From: Rubritepida flocculans DSM 14296
Lineage (GTDB): Bacteria; Pseudomonadota; Alphaproteobacteria; Acetobacterales; Acetobacteraceae
Direction of reading: 5' to 3'
Length of the DNA: 64,000 bases
NCBI RefSeq assembly: GCF_000425365.1
Contig: NZ_AUDH01000012.1
Location: 1-64,000 of the forward strand
Notes under the pieces: model-generated
Told to the model about the DNA's origin: nothing
Databases searched by the model: none
The model's input: only the letters and a program-made list of their open reading frames with translations
Made by a program: the position numbers and the translations under genes
Part shown: piece by piece, positions 1 to 10,285 of the stretch
How the letters are laid out: every line of letters starts with the position of its first letter
Numbering within the stretch: position 1 is the stretch's first letter

Positions 1-2
1 GC

Positions 3-1190
<1,188 letters not shown>

Positions 1191-1263
1191 CGTGGTCCCG
1201 CTCCAAGAATGATCTGTTCCGAAGCCGCACCGTCGGGAGCGCAGCGCAAGGGAGCTTCCACCC

Positions 1264-1338
<75 letters not shown>

Positions 1339-1405
1339 CCGAGGCGGACGCTGCTTGCAGGAGCGCCACCCGCCTGGGCGGCACCCGCTTCCTGCACCGG
1401 AGATA

Positions 1406-1488
1406 TGGAGGGGGTTGGATTCGAACCAACGTAGGCTCGCGCCAACAGATTTACAGTCTGTCCCCTTTAGCCACTCGGGCACCCCTCC
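1406..1488 (-). tRNA. tRNA-Tyr(GTA)
   Basis: Class II tRNA with a long variable arm on the minus strand. The acceptor pairs GGAGGGG with CCCCTCC, and the anticodon GTA sits in the loop CTGTAAA. Unlike its two neighbours it has no encoded CCA; the base after the acceptor is A, followed by TA. It is co-directional with tRNA-Gly and tuf. Confidence 0.96.
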
Positions 1489-1719
1489 GCACGCGGCCGG
1501 AAGCGCGGGCCGTAAAGCGGTTTCGCCCCGCCCTGTCAATCGCGCCCGGCGCGCACCGCGCATGGGCTCATGCCGTGGCGCGCGGCGCCGCCCGCGCGCG
1601 CCCTCGGCGGCCCGAGCAGGCCCCGGAGCGGCGCGCCGCGCGGGATGCCAGCCAGCCGGCGCGCGCCCGCGATCCGGCGTCTCCGCCGGCCGTGTCGACA
1701 CCATTCGATTGTCAGGGAC

Positions 1720-1805
1720 TGGTGCGGTCGAGAAGATTCGAACTTCCACGGGGTTGCCCCCACTAGCACCTCAAGCTAGCGCGTCTACCATTCCGCCACG
1801 ACCGC
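1720..1805 (-). tRNA. tRNA-Leu(GAG)
   Basis: Class II tRNA with a long variable arm, acceptor GCGGTCG/CGACCGC, anticodon GAG in the loop CTTGAGG and an encoded CCA (TGG at 1720-1722 on the plus strand). It is transcribed away from lipB, which starts 22 bp beyond its 5' end. The 231 bp between it and tRNA-Tyr hold no feature I can recognise. Confidence 0.95.
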
Positions 1806-1827
1806 GACGCGGCGAGGGCATTAGCGC

Positions 1828-2508
1828 ATGATCCCGCCCGGTTCAACCGACCCTGTCACGAATCTCGAATGGGCCGTCTCCGAGGGGCTGACGCCCTATC
1901 CGGCCGCCCTGGAGGCGATGCAGGCGCGGGTGGCGGCCATCCGGGCGGGCGAGGCCCCGGAATGCGTCTGGCTGCTGGAGCATCCGCCGAGCTACACCGC
2001 CGGCACCAGCGCGAAACCCGAGGAGCTGGTCGAGCGCCGCTTCCCGGCCTACGCCGCCGGCCGCGGCGGGCAATGGACCTATCACGGCCCCGGCCAGCGC
2101 ACCGCCTATGTGATGCTCGACCTCGCCCGCCCGCATGGGCGCGTGCCGGCCCGCGACATCCGCGCCTATGTCCATGCGCTGGAGGAATGGATGATCCGCG
2201 CGCTGGACCGATTCAACATCCGCGGCGAGCGGCGGGAGGGGCGCGTGGGCATCTGGGTCGCGCGGCGCGCGCCGGGGGGCGGGCTGCGCGAGGACAAGAT
2301 CGGCGCCATCGGCGTGCGCGTGACGCGCTGGGTCTCCTGGCACGGAATCGCGCTCAACCTGGAGCCCGATCTCTCGCATTTCTCCGGCATCGTGCCCTGC
2401 GGCATCCGCGAGCATGGCGTGACCAGCCTGCACGACCTCGGCGTGCTCGCCAGCATGGAGGAGCTGGATTCGGCGCTGATGGCCGCCTGGGCCGAAGTCT
2501 TTCAGTAG
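1828..2508 (+). CDS. lipB: Octanoyltransferase LipB
   Basis: Transfers octanoyl groups from octanoyl-ACP to lipoyl domains, the first step of endogenous lipoate synthesis; the lipoyl domain of SucB encoded in this window is a likely acceptor. The 226-residue protein has the family motif [12 protein letters not shown] (residues 79-90), the conserved lysine K157 in DKIGAIG, and the acyl-thioester cysteine C191 in IVPCGI. Length is normal. It converges with the next gene, overlapping it by 7 bp at the stops. Confidence 0.95.
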   Translation: MIPPGSTDPVTNLEWAVSEGLTPYPAALEAMQARVAAIRAGEAPECVWLLEHPPSYTAGTSAKPEELVERRFPAYAAGRGGQWTYHGPGQRTAYVMLDLARPHGRVPARDIRAYVHALEEWMIRALDRFNIRGERREGRVGIWVARRAPGGGLREDKIGAIGVRVTRWVSWHGIALNLEPDLSHFSGIVPCGIREHGVTSLHDLGVLASMEELDSALMAAWAEVFQ

Positions 2509-3473
2509 CCCAGGGCCCGGTCCACCGCCTCGCGCAGCGGCTCTCCGGCCAGGAAGCGCCGCGCATTCTCCGCCAGCAGCGCCGCCACCGCCTCGTCGCG
2601 CTGCGGGTGCAGCCCGCCGATATGCGGCAGCACCACGCAGTTGGGCGCGGTCCAGAAGGGGTGGTCGGGGGGCAGCGGCTCCTCTCGGAACACATCGAGC
2701 ACCGCGCCCGCGATGGTCCCGGCCTGCAGCGCCGCCACGAGATCCGCATCCACGATCGCGCCCCCGCGGCCGAAATTGATCAGCCAGGCCGTGGGCTTCA
2801 TCCGCGCGAGCCGCGCGGCGTTGATCAGGTTGTCCGTCTCGGGCGTGGAGGGCAGCAGCAGCACCACGAAGTCGGACTGCGCGAGCACCTCCTCCGTCTC
2901 CCCGGGGCCGAAGACCCGCTCCACATGCGGCAGGGGCGCGGGGCCGCGCTTCGTGCCGATCACGCGCATCTCCAGCGCCGCGGCCTTGCGCGCGAGCTCC
3001 TGCCCGATGGCGCCGAGGCCGAGGATGCCGAGCGTCGTCCCCGCCAGGCTGCGCGAGACGCGCCGCGTCCAGCGCGCCTCGCGCTGGTCCAGCGCCGCCT
3101 GGTGATAGGGCTTGGTGATGTGGAACAGCGCGCCCAGGATGTTCTCGGGCATCTGCACGCGATGCGTCCCGCGCGCGCAGGCGAGCGCGATGCCCTCGCG
3201 CAGGTCGGGCCGGCCGAGCCAATGCTCCACCCCGGCCGTCATGGACTGGATCCAGCGCAGCCGCGGCATCGCCTCGAGCAGCCCGGGCGGCGCGCCCCAG
3301 CACATCATCGCCTCCGCCTCGGCGAGCTGCTCCACGCTCGGACGCTCGGCGCGCTTCACCTCCGCGATGCGGAACGCGTCCGCGACGCCCGCCGCCTCCA
3401 GCGCGCGCCGGTAGGGGCCGTTCTGGTCGTTCCAGAGGATCAGCAGCGGGGCGGGGGGCGTGGCGGCGGGCAT
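2502..3473 (-). CDS. D-2-hydroxyacid dehydrogenase (glyoxylate/hydroxypyruvate reductase type)
   Basis: NAD(P)-dependent oxidoreductase of the D-isomer 2-hydroxyacid dehydrogenase family, cytoplasmic. The 323 residues show the Rossmann motif GLGAIG near 152-157 and the catalytic triad positions R236 (NFGRGG), E265 (FREEP) and H284 (LPHIGG). The divergent N-terminal part suggests a GhrA-like enzyme acting on glyoxylate or hydroxypyruvate, but the substrate cannot be read from sequence. The MFS gene lies 39 bp upstream on the same strand. Confidence 0.88.
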   Translation of the reverse strand: MPAATPPAPLLILWNDQNGPYRRALEAAGVADAFRIAEVKRAERPSVEQLAEAEAMMCWGAPPGLLEAMPRLRWIQSMTAGVEHWLGRPDLREGIALACARGTHRVQMPENILGALFHITKPYHQAALDQREARWTRRVSRSLAGTTLGILGLGAIGQELARKAAALEMRVIGTKRGPAPLPHVERVFGPGETEEVLAQSDFVVLLLPSTPETDNLINAARLARMKPTAWLINFGRGGAIVDADLVAALQAGTIAGAVLDVFREEPLPPDHPFWTAPNCVVLPHIGGLHPQRDEAVAALLAENARRFLAGEPLREAVDRALGY

Positions 3474-3512
3474 GCGCTCTCGTCCTGTCTCGCCGCCAGC
3501 GTAACGGCCCCC

Positions 3513-4685
3513 TCAGCGCCGGTCGAGCAGCGCCACGCCGAAGCCGAGCGCGGCGAGCAGCCCCGCCGCCGCGAGCATCCAGATCGCCGCGTCGTAGCCG
3601 CCCGACCATTGCCAGGCGAGTGCGACGATCACGGGCGCGAAGGCGCGCATCGGCGCGGAGGCGAGGGCGAGCGCGCCCGTCACCGCGCCATAGCCCTCGC
3701 GCCCCAGGATCTCGGCCGGCGCGCCGGCCCGCACGATGGAGAGCAGCCCATCCGCCACCGCCCAGCCCAGGGTGAACACCAGCACCCAGCCGAAAAGCGG
3801 CGGCGCGAGCGCGAGCCAGGCGATGGCGAGCGGCATCAGCGTCACGCAGAACACCCCCACCGCGGCGAGCGGCGCGCGCGGCCCCGCGACGAAGAGCAGG
3901 CCGCGCGCCGCCACCTGGAAAGGCCCGTGCAGCGCGGCGAGCCAGATCACGCTGGCCTCGTCGAGGCCCCTCTCGCGCAGCAGCGGCACGAGATGCGCCG
4001 CGAGCCCCACCCCCACGAAGGAATGGGCCGAGAGCAGCAGCGCGAGCCCCCAGAAGGCCGGGCGGCGCAGCGCCTCGGCGAGCGGCGCGCGCCGCGCCCC
4101 CTCTCTCGGCGGCGGCGGGCGGGCCTCGGCGAACTGCCAGAGCGCGAGCAGCCCCGCCGCGCATTGCAGCGTGGCGAGCGCCCAGAGCGCGCCGCGCCAG
4201 CCGAGCGCGAGGATCAGCGCCTCGGTCAGCGGGATGAAGACGGTGGCGGTGAAGCCGGTGATGAAGGTGATGCCCGTGATCACCCGCATGGGCTGGCGCG
4301 CCAGCGCCACGACCACGGCCATGGCGGGGCTCCAGAGCGCCGTGGCGTGCACGAGGCCCATCAGGAACCAGAGCCCGTAGAACACCCGCAGGTCGGACAC
4401 CATCGCCCAGGCGCCGAGCAGCGCCGCCCCCGCGAGCCCGCCCAGGCCCAGCGGCCAGCGCCCGCCGCGCGCGTCCACGAAACGCCCCACATGCACGGCG
4501 GCGAGGCCCGAGACGAGCAGCCCCAGCGTGAAGGCCGCGCTGATCTCGGCCCGGCTCCAGCCCAGCTCGCGCTCCATGGGCTGGATCAGCAGGGTGAAGG
4601 GCGTGAAGAGCGTGCCCCAGCCGATGAGCTGGTTCGCCGCGATGCCGAGGACGAGCCCCCGGTCGCTGGTGCGGGCCAGCGGCAC
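3513..4685 (-). CDS. MFS transporter
   Basis: Inner-membrane secondary transporter of 390 residues with about twelve hydrophobic segments. The loop 2-3 signature GRFVDARGGR is at residues 67-76. It resembles the monocarboxylate/YnfM-like branch in layout, but the substrate is unknown. Four bp upstream lies a tiny exported-peptide gene and before that a C39-like gene, all on the minus strand, suggesting one transcript of three genes with the downstream hydroxyacid dehydrogenase as a possible fourth member. Confidence 0.85.
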   Translation of the reverse strand: MPLARTSDRGLVLGIAANQLIGWGTLFTPFTLLIQPMERELGWSRAEISAAFTLGLLVSGLAAVHVGRFVDARGGRWPLGLGGLAGAALLGAWAMVSDLRVFYGLWFLMGLVHATALWSPAMAVVVALARQPMRVITGITFITGFTATVFIPLTEALILALGWRGALWALATLQCAAGLLALWQFAEARPPPPREGARRAPLAEALRRPAFWGLALLLSAHSFVGVGLAAHLVPLLRERGLDEASVIWLAALHGPFQVAARGLLFVAGPRAPLAAVGVFCVTLMPLAIAWLALAPPLFGWVLVFTLGWAVADGLLSIVRAGAPAEILGREGYGAVTGALALASAPMRAFAPVIVALAWQWSGGYDAAIWMLAAAGLLAALGFGVALLDRR

Positions 4686-4689
4686 GGCC

Positions 4690-4830
4690 TCAGCGGCCGT
4701 GCATCATCATGCCGCTGACGCTGCCGCCGATGGAGAGGCTGGGCCCCGAGGCGGCCGCGGGCGCGCTGCGCCCCCCCTCCGCGCGGGCGGCGAGCAGCAG
4801 CAGCGCCAAGATCGGAACCCATCGCCGCAT
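4690..4830 (-). CDS. Small exported peptide, 46 aa
   Basis: A short frame encoding 46 residues. It starts MRRW, has a hydrophobic run (PILALLLLAA) resembling a signal peptide, and ends in a short Gly/Ser/Met tail (SGMMMHGR). A strong GGAGGAGG Shine-Dalgarno sits 5 nt before the ATG, which is the main reason to believe it. It lies between a C39-like gene (16 bp upstream) and the MFS gene (4 bp downstream). There is no family I recognise. If cleaved, the mature peptide would be only about 25-30 residues. Confidence 0.55.
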   Translation of the reverse strand: MRRWVPILALLLLAARAEGGRSAPAAASGPSLSIGGSVSGMMMHGR

Positions 4831-4846
4831 GGACGCCTCCTCCGCT

Positions 4847-5482
4847 TCAGCCGATCAGGATGCCGCGCCCGGCATGGTAGCGCGCGAACTCCTCGGGGCG
4901 AAGGCGGGCGTCCCGCCGCGTCTCGGGCGAGTGGCCGGAGGGGTTGTGGAAGCGAAGCCGCCCCTCCCCGTCCCTTCCGAAGAGCAGGACGAGATGCCCC
5001 CCGCGGTGCGGCGGCGCGAGATCGGGCGTGCGGATGCGCGCATGCACCGAGGCGATGTAGAGCTGCCCCGGCGCCAGCGCGGGCAGCGGCGCATCGAGCA
5101 GGATGCGCGCGGGTATGCCCCGCCCGCGCAGCCAGGCCACCGCGCCGGCGTAGATCAGGCCGCGGATCGCCCCGTCCGGCTCCTCCACATAGCCGCCCAG
5201 CGCCTGCACGGCGCGGCGCAGCGCGTGGATGGTGAAATCCTCGCCGCGGGCCGCCATCGCCATGCGCAGGCAGGCCATGCCGCAGAGGTGATGCGCCCAG
5301 CGCGCGTATTCCTCCGCCGTCTCCGCGCCCGAATCCGCCCAGCGCGGGTCGCTCGCCGCGTCCCGCCCGGCCAGGAATTCGGGGATGAGCGCCTCGCTCT
5401 CCCACTGGGCGAAATAGGGCGGGGGCGGTTCGAGGCTCAGGCGCGCGGGCTCGGTGCGGGATGCGAGGAGGGGTGCGAGCAT
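4847..5482 (-). CDS. C39-like cysteine peptidase domain protein
   Basis: A 211-residue protein without a signal peptide. It has a papain-like C39-type arrangement: a cysteine helix HHLCGMACLRM (C67, C71), a later histidine in GGHLVLLFG (H163) and an FHNPSGH segment (N180) where the third catalytic residue is expected. I started at MLAPLL (5482), since longer in-frame extensions overlap the PBP promoter region and look unconserved. The substrate is unknown. It is followed at once by the 46-aa exported peptide gene, a possible processing target, though that link is only positional. Confidence 0.7.
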   Translation of the reverse strand: MLAPLLASRTEPARLSLEPPPPYFAQWESEALIPEFLAGRDAASDPRWADSGAETAEEYARWAHHLCGMACLRMAMAARGEDFTIHALRRAVQALGGYVEEPDGAIRGLIYAGAVAWLRGRGIPARILLDAPLPALAPGQLYIASVHARIRTPDLAPPHRGGHLVLLFGRDGEGRLRFHNPSGHSPETRRDARLRPEEFARYHAGRGILIG

Positions 5483-5539
5483 GGCGGCGCGCCACCGCAA
5501 GGCCAAGCCCCCGCCTGTTGCCGGCGGCCGCTGGCATGA
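5483..5539 (+). repeat. Degenerate 3' fragment of the intergenic repeat family
   Basis: Ends in GGCGGCCGCTGGCATGA, matching the 3' arm of the full copies at 54489 and 60423. The preceding bases (GGCGGCGCGCCA) resemble the GGCGGCTGCGCGCCA core. The 5' palindrome is missing. It occupies the divergent gap between the C39-like gene and the PBP gene. Confidence 0.5.
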
Positions 5540-5615
5540 GCCCCCCGCTCCCCGCAAGGGCGGCCAGCGCCCATGGCCACGCTTTCGCCGCGCGATCCGT
5601 GCTATGCAGCCCGCG

Positions 5616-8261
5616 ATGACCGAGACCCCAGCGCCCCCGCCGCCGGGCGGGCCGGCTCCGGGCCCCGCGCCCTTCCAGCGCATGGCCGTGGACTCGCGCC
5701 CTGCCGAGAGGCCCCAGCGCCCCGCGAAGCCCGCGGCGCGGCGGCCCTTCCGCCTGTTCGGCGGCTTCCTGCGCAGCCTCGCCATCCTCGCCGCCGCCGG
5801 CCTGCTGGCCGCCGGGGTGGCGGGCTATGGCCTGTACCGGCAGCTCGCGGCCGATTTGCCGGATTATCGCTGGCTCGCGGACTACTCGCCGCCGCAGATG
5901 AGCCGCATCTACGCCGCGGATTCGCGGCTGATGGCCGAGCTCGCGCATGAGCGGCGCGTCTTCGTGCCCATCGAGGCCATCCCGCGCCGGCTGCAACAGG
6001 CCTTCATCTCGGCCGAGGACCAGAACTTCGAAAGCCACGCGGGGCTCGACCCGGCCGCCATCCTGCGCGCCGTGGTGACGAACCTGCAGAACTACGGCTC
6101 CGGCCGGCGGATGATCGGCGCCTCCACCATCACCCAGCAGGTGGCGAAGAACATGCTGGTGGGCAGCGACCGCACCGTGCTGCGCAAGGCGCGCGAGGCG
6201 CTGCTCGCGCTGCGCATCGAGCAGGCGCTGCCGAAATCCCGCATCCTCGAGATCTACCTGAACGAGATCTTCCTGGGCGCGCAGGCCTATGGCGTGGCCG
6301 CCGCCGCCCAGGCCTATTTCAACAAGGCGCTCGATGAGCTGACGCTCTCGGAGATGGCCTTCCTCGCCGCCCTGCCCAAGGCGCCCAACAACTACAACCC
6401 GCTGCGCTTCCCCGAGGCCGCGCGCGCCCGGCGCGACTGGGTGATCGAGCGCATGCTCGAGGACCGGGCGATCACCGCCGAGGAGGCCGCCGCCGCCCGC
6501 GCCGAGCCCCTCGTGGCCCGCCCCACCCGCCGGCCGGAGATGCTGCCCGTCGGCCAGTATTTCACCGAGGAGGTGCGGCGCGAGCTGCTCTCCCGTTTCG
6601 GGCAGGAGCAGACCCAGGGCGGCGGCCTCGTGGTGCGCACCTCGCTCGACCCGGGGCTGCAGGCGGCGGCGGATGCGGCGCTGCGCCGGGCGCTGCTCGA
6701 TTTCGACCGGCGTCGCGGCGGCTGGCGCGGGCCCGTGGCGCGCATCGCGCATGGCCCGACCGAATGGCTGCCGGCGCTGGAGGCCACGCCCCGCCCGCCC
6801 GGCGCCCTGCCCGAATGGCGGCACGCCGTGGTGCTGGAGCTGCGCGAGCGCGAGGCGCGGGTGGCCTGGTTCGAGCGCGCCCATGCCCGCGCCCCGGCCG
6901 AGCCCCGCACGGGAACGCTGCTGCTCGAGGATCTCGGCTGGGCGCGTCCCCTCACCCCGGGGGCGAACCCGCAGCAGCCGCAGCGCCTGGGCGCCCCGCC
7001 GCGCCGCATGGCCGATGTGGTCCAGCCCGGCGATGTGGTGCTGATCGAGCCCGGCGCACCGCCCGCCCCGGTCGCCGCCGCCCCCGGCGCGCGCGCCCAG
7101 CCCGTCGCGCTGCGGGCGGACCGCGTGCAGCTCCGGCAATTGCCGGAGGTGGAGGGCGCGGTGGTGGCGCTCGACCCGCACACGGGCCGGGTGCTCGCCA
7201 TGTCCGGCGGCTGGAGCTTCGAGCGGTCCTGGTTCAACCGCGCCACCCAGGCCCTGCGCCAGCCCGGCTCCTCCTTCAAGCCCTTCGTCTATGTCCCGGC
7301 GCTCGAGGCCGGCATCCCGCCCAACCAGCGTTTCCTGGACGCGGATGTGGAGGTGATGATCGGCAACCAGGTCTGGCGGCCGCAGAACAGCGACGGGCGC
7401 ACCATGGGCTATGTCTCCATGCGCCGCGCCATGGAGCTCTCGCGCAACCTCGCCACCGTGCGCATCGCCCAGGAGGTGGGCATGGACCGGGTGAGCGAGA
7501 CGGCCGCGCGCTTCGGCGTGATCGACAACATGCCGCGCTTCATGGCGATGAGCCTGGGCGCGGGCGAGACCACCGTGCTGCGCCAGGCCGCCGCCTACGC
7601 CGCCTTCGTCAATGGCGGCCGCCGCGTGGAGCCCACCCTAATAGACAGCGTGCAGGACCAGCGCGGCCGGGTGATCTGGCGCGCCTCGGCGCGAAGCTGC
7701 CAGGGCTGCGACGCCGGCCCCGAGGGCGGCCCGCCGCGCCTCACCGACAACCGCCGCCAGATCGTGGATCCCATCGTCGCCTACCAGATGACGTCGATCC
7801 TGCAGGGCGCGGTGGAACGCGGCACCGGCACCCGCGCGCGCGAAGGGCTGAACCGCCCCGTGGCGGGCAAGACCGGCACGACCAACGACTTCATGGACGC
7901 CTGGTTCGTCGGCTTCACGCCCGATGTCGTGATCGCCGTCTGGATCGGCTACGACGAGCCGCGCACGCTGCAGCGCGCCGGCGAGCAGGGCGTGGAGGTG
8001 ACGGGCGGCCGCCTCGCCGCCCCCGTCTTCCGCGAGGTGCTGGCGGCGGCGCTGCAGGGCAGCCCGCCCGTGCCCTTCCGCGCCCCGCCCGGCGTGGCGC
8101 TGGTGCGCATCACCCACGACACGGGGCAGACCATCCTCGAGGCCTTCCGCCCCGGCACGGAGAACGCCGCCGTCGCGCCCGGCGAATGGGGCGCGGGCGG
8201 CGGGCCGGCCAATCCCGGCGCGGCGGCGCGCGTGGACAGCGGGCTGGGCGGGCTGTATTGA
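5616..8261 (+). CDS. mrcA: Class A penicillin-binding protein 1A
   Basis: Bifunctional peptidoglycan glycosyltransferase/transpeptidase anchored in the inner membrane. With the start at 5616 it has 881 residues: a Pro-rich cytoplasmic tail, one membrane helix (about 48-74), a GT51 domain with the catalytic Glu in EDQNFE (from 134) and GASTITQQ, and a transpeptidase domain with S552-xx-K555 (SSFK), SRN at 609-611 and KTGTT at 752. An in-frame ATG at 5604 is an alternative start. No good ribosome site distinguishes them. An OB-like insert between the domains fits PBP1a of alphaproteobacteria. prfB follows after 9 bp. Confidence 0.95.
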   Translation: MTETPAPPPPGGPAPGPAPFQRMAVDSRPAERPQRPAKPAARRPFRLFGGFLRSLAILAAAGLLAAGVAGYGLYRQLAADLPDYRWLADYSPPQMSRIYAADSRLMAELAHERRVFVPIEAIPRRLQQAFISAEDQNFESHAGLDPAAILRAVVTNLQNYGSGRRMIGASTITQQVAKNMLVGSDRTVLRKAREALLALRIEQALPKSRILEIYLNEIFLGAQAYGVAAAAQAYFNKALDELTLSEMAFLAALPKAPNNYNPLRFPEAARARRDWVIERMLEDRAITAEEAAAARAEPLVARPTRRPEMLPVGQYFTEEVRRELLSRFGQEQTQGGGLVVRTSLDPGLQAAADAALRRALLDFDRRRGGWRGPVARIAHGPTEWLPALEATPRPPGALPEWRHAVVLELREREARVAWFERAHARAPAEPRTGTLLLEDLGWARPLTPGANPQQPQRLGAPPRRMADVVQPGDVVLIEPGAPPAPVAAAPGARAQPVALRADRVQLRQLPEVEGAVVALDPHTGRVLAMSGGWSFERSWFNRATQALRQPGSSFKPFVYVPALEAGIPPNQRFLDADVEVMIGNQVWRPQNSDGRTMGYVSMRRAMELSRNLATVRIAQEVGMDRVSETAARFGVIDNMPRFMAMSLGAGETTVLRQAAAYAAFVNGGRRVEPTLIDSVQDQRGRVIWRASARSCQGCDAGPEGGPPRLTDNRRQIVDPIVAYQMTSILQGAVERGTGTRAREGLNRPVAGKTGTTNDFMDAWFVGFTPDVVIAVWIGYDEPRTLQRAGEQGVEVTGGRLAAPVFREVLAAALQGSPPVPFRAPPGVALVRITHDTGQTILEAFRPGTENAAVAPGEWGAGGGPANPGAAARVDSGLGGLY

Positions 8262-8270
8262 GCGCCTCCC

Positions 8271-9402
8271 ATGCGTGCCGACGCCCTTTCGCTGCAAGAG
8301 CAGATCACCGCCTCGGTGTCCCTGCTGAGGAGGCATCTTTGACTGGGATGCCTCGACCGCCCGCCTCGCCGAGCTGAACGCCAGGGCCGAGGATCCGAAC
8401 CTCTGGAACAACCCCGATGAGGCGCAGCGCGTGATGCGCGAGCGCACCCGCCTCGCCGACCAGATCGAGGGGGTGCGCAAGCTCGAACAGGCGGTGCGGG
8501 ACGCGCTCGAGCTCATCGAGCTCGCCGAGGCCGAGGACGACACGGCCACCGCCGACGCCGCGGTCGCCGACCTGCAGCGCCTCGCCGCCGAGGCCAAGCG
8601 CCGCGAGATCGAGAGCCTGCTCTCCGGCGAGGCGGATGCGAACGACGCCTATGTGGAAGTGAACGCCGGCGCCGGCGGCACCGAGGCGCAGGACTGGGCG
8701 GAGATGCTGCTGCGCATGTACATGCGCTGGGCCGAGGCGCACGGCTACAAGGTGACGCTGACCGAGCAGAGCGACGGCGAGCAGGCGGGCATCAAATCCG
8801 CCACCATCCAGGTCTCCGGCCCCAACGCCTATGGCTGGCTCAAGACCGAGAGCGGCGTGCACCGCCTGGTGCGCATCTCGCCCTTCGACGCGGCGGCGCG
8901 GCGGCAAACGAGCTTCGCCTCGGTCTATGTCTATCCGGTGATCGACGACAAGATCGAGATCGAGATCAACCCGGCCGACCTCAAGGTGGACACTTTCCGC
9001 GCCTCCGGCGCCGGCGGGCAGCACGTGAACAAGACCGAGTCCGGGGTGCGCTTCACCCATATCCCGACCGGGATCGTGGCCGCCAGCACGCAGGACCGCT
9101 CGCAGCACCGCAACCGCGAGATCGCGCTGCGCATGCTCAAGGCCCGGCTCTACGAGCTCGAGCTGCAGAAGCGCGAGGCGGTGGCGGCGGCGACCGAGGC
9201 GGGCAAGACCGACATCGGCTGGGGCCACCAGATTCGCAGCTATGTGCTGCAGCCCTATCAGCTCGTGAAGGATCTCCGCACCGGCGTGGAGAAGGGCAAC
9301 CCGGCCGCGGTGCTGGACGGCGATCTCGACGAGTTCATGGCCGCGGCGCTGGCCGCGCGCGTGGGCGCCACGCGCAGCGAGGCGAGCGCGGCGGCGCGAT
9401 GA
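8271..9402 (+). CDS. prfB: Peptide chain release factor 2, programmed +1 frameshift
   Basis: Recognises UAA/UGA and triggers peptide release. The coding sequence is joined 8271-8339 and 8341-9402: the first 23 codons end at TGA (8340-8342), and a +1 shift on CTTTGAC continues into the main frame, giving 376 residues, normal for RF2. The stop-recognition motif SPF occurs in RISPFD, and the peptidyl-transferase motif GGQ in [17 protein letters not shown] gene lies 9 bp upstream. The TGA stop is also the first base of a repeat element. Confidence 0.96.
8328..8343 (+). promoter_or_regulatory. prfB autoregulatory frameshift site
   Basis: Internal Shine-Dalgarno AGGAGG (8328-8333), a 3-nt spacer CAT, slippery CTT, in-frame TGA and a following C. 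Geometry matches the Escherichia coli prfB site. Low RF2 favours the shift, so RF2 controls its own synthesis (established for the family). Confidence 0.95.
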
Positions 9403-9527
9403 TAGGGCTGGCGGTCACGCCGGACGGATCGCGCATGCCGGGTTGGCGGGCGGCGGCGCGCCGAAGCGAGGGCATGCCAGCGGCCGCGCCGTCTTCTCAG
9501 GGTTCGAATCAGCGGTCGCTGGCATGA
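9402..9527 (+). repeat. Intergenic repeat, short form (126 bp)
   Basis: Begins on the A of the prfB TGA. It has a diverged 5' palindrome (GGCGGTCACGCCGGACGGAT), core GCCGGGTTGGCGGGCGG, then terminal inverted arms CATGCCAGCGGCCGC and GCGGTCGCTGGCATG. It lacks the 25-nt hairpin of the long form. The right end supplies the ATG used here as start of the downstream phosphatase gene. Confidence 0.85.
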
Positions 9528-10231
9528 GGTGGCTGCGCGCGCCGGCCAGCCTCCCGCCCGGCATGCGGGTCTACGCCATCGGCGACGTGCATGGCTGCGC
9601 CGATCGGCTGCGGGCGCTGCACGCCGCCATCGCCGAGGATCTGCGCGTCCACCCGCCGCGCGAGGCGCTGCTTGTCCATCTCGGCGACTACATCGACCGC
9701 GGGCCGGACAGCGCCGGGGCCATCGCGGCCGCGATGGGCTTCTCGGCCTGCCCCGTGGTGAACCTGATGGGCAACCACGAGGCCACGCTGCTCGCGGCGC
9801 TGGACGGCGACGCCCCTTCCGCGACCGACTGGCTCCATTATGGCGGGCGCGAGGCGCTGCGCTCCTGGGGCCTGCCGGACTGGACGCCGCGCGGCGAATG
9901 GGCGGCCGGGATTCCCGCCGCGCATCAGGGATTCCTGCGCGGCCTCGCGCTGTCGCACCGGGTGGGCCCCTATCTCTTCGTGCATGCCGGGGTACGGCCG
10001 GGCGTGCCGCTGGAGGCCCAGCGCGCCGATGACCTTCTGCGCATCCGCGGCGCCTTCCTCGACAGCGAGGCCGATCACGGCGCCGTCATCGTCCACGGCC
10101 ACACCCCGGTGCGCGAGCGGGTGGCCGAGATCCGCGCGAACCGCGTGAACCTCGACACGGGCGCGGTCTATGGCGGCGTGCTGACCTGCGGCGTCTTCGA
10201 GGAGGACCGGATCGGGCTGCTCACAGCCTGA
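9524..10231 (+). CDS. PPP-family serine/threonine phosphatase
   Basis: Metal-dependent phosphoesterase of the bacteriophage-lambda-phosphatase type. The 235 residues carry GDVHG (20-24), GDYIDRGPDS (54-63), GNHE (83-86), then VHAG and VHGHTP, which together form the dinuclear metal site. The chosen ATG at 9524 lies inside the 3' end of the repeat element and has no clear Shine-Dalgarno. An ATG at 9563, eight residues before the first motif, is possible. Substrate unknown: protein phosphatase or diadenosine tetraphosphatase-like. Confidence 0.85.
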   Translation: MRWLRAPASLPPGMRVYAIGDVHGCADRLRALHAAIAEDLRVHPPREALLVHLGDYIDRGPDSAGAIAAAMGFSACPVVNLMGNHEATLLAALDGDAPSATDWLHYGGREALRSWGLPDWTPRGEWAAGIPAAHQGFLRGLALSHRVGPYLFVHAGVRPGVPLEAQRADDLLRIRGAFLDSEADHGAVIVHGHTPVRERVAEIRANRVNLDTGAVYGGVLTCGVFEEDRIGLLTA

Positions 10232-10285
10232 CCCTCCCCCGCCCCGGATTGAGCCGCGTCGCGCGCGGGTCTATGCCGGCGCTCC

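Noticed and set aside
1869-4718. Long plus-strand frame across lipB, the dehydrogenase and the MFS gene
   Set aside because: Low-complexity Arg/Ala/Pro translation, no motif, overlapping real genes on both strands.
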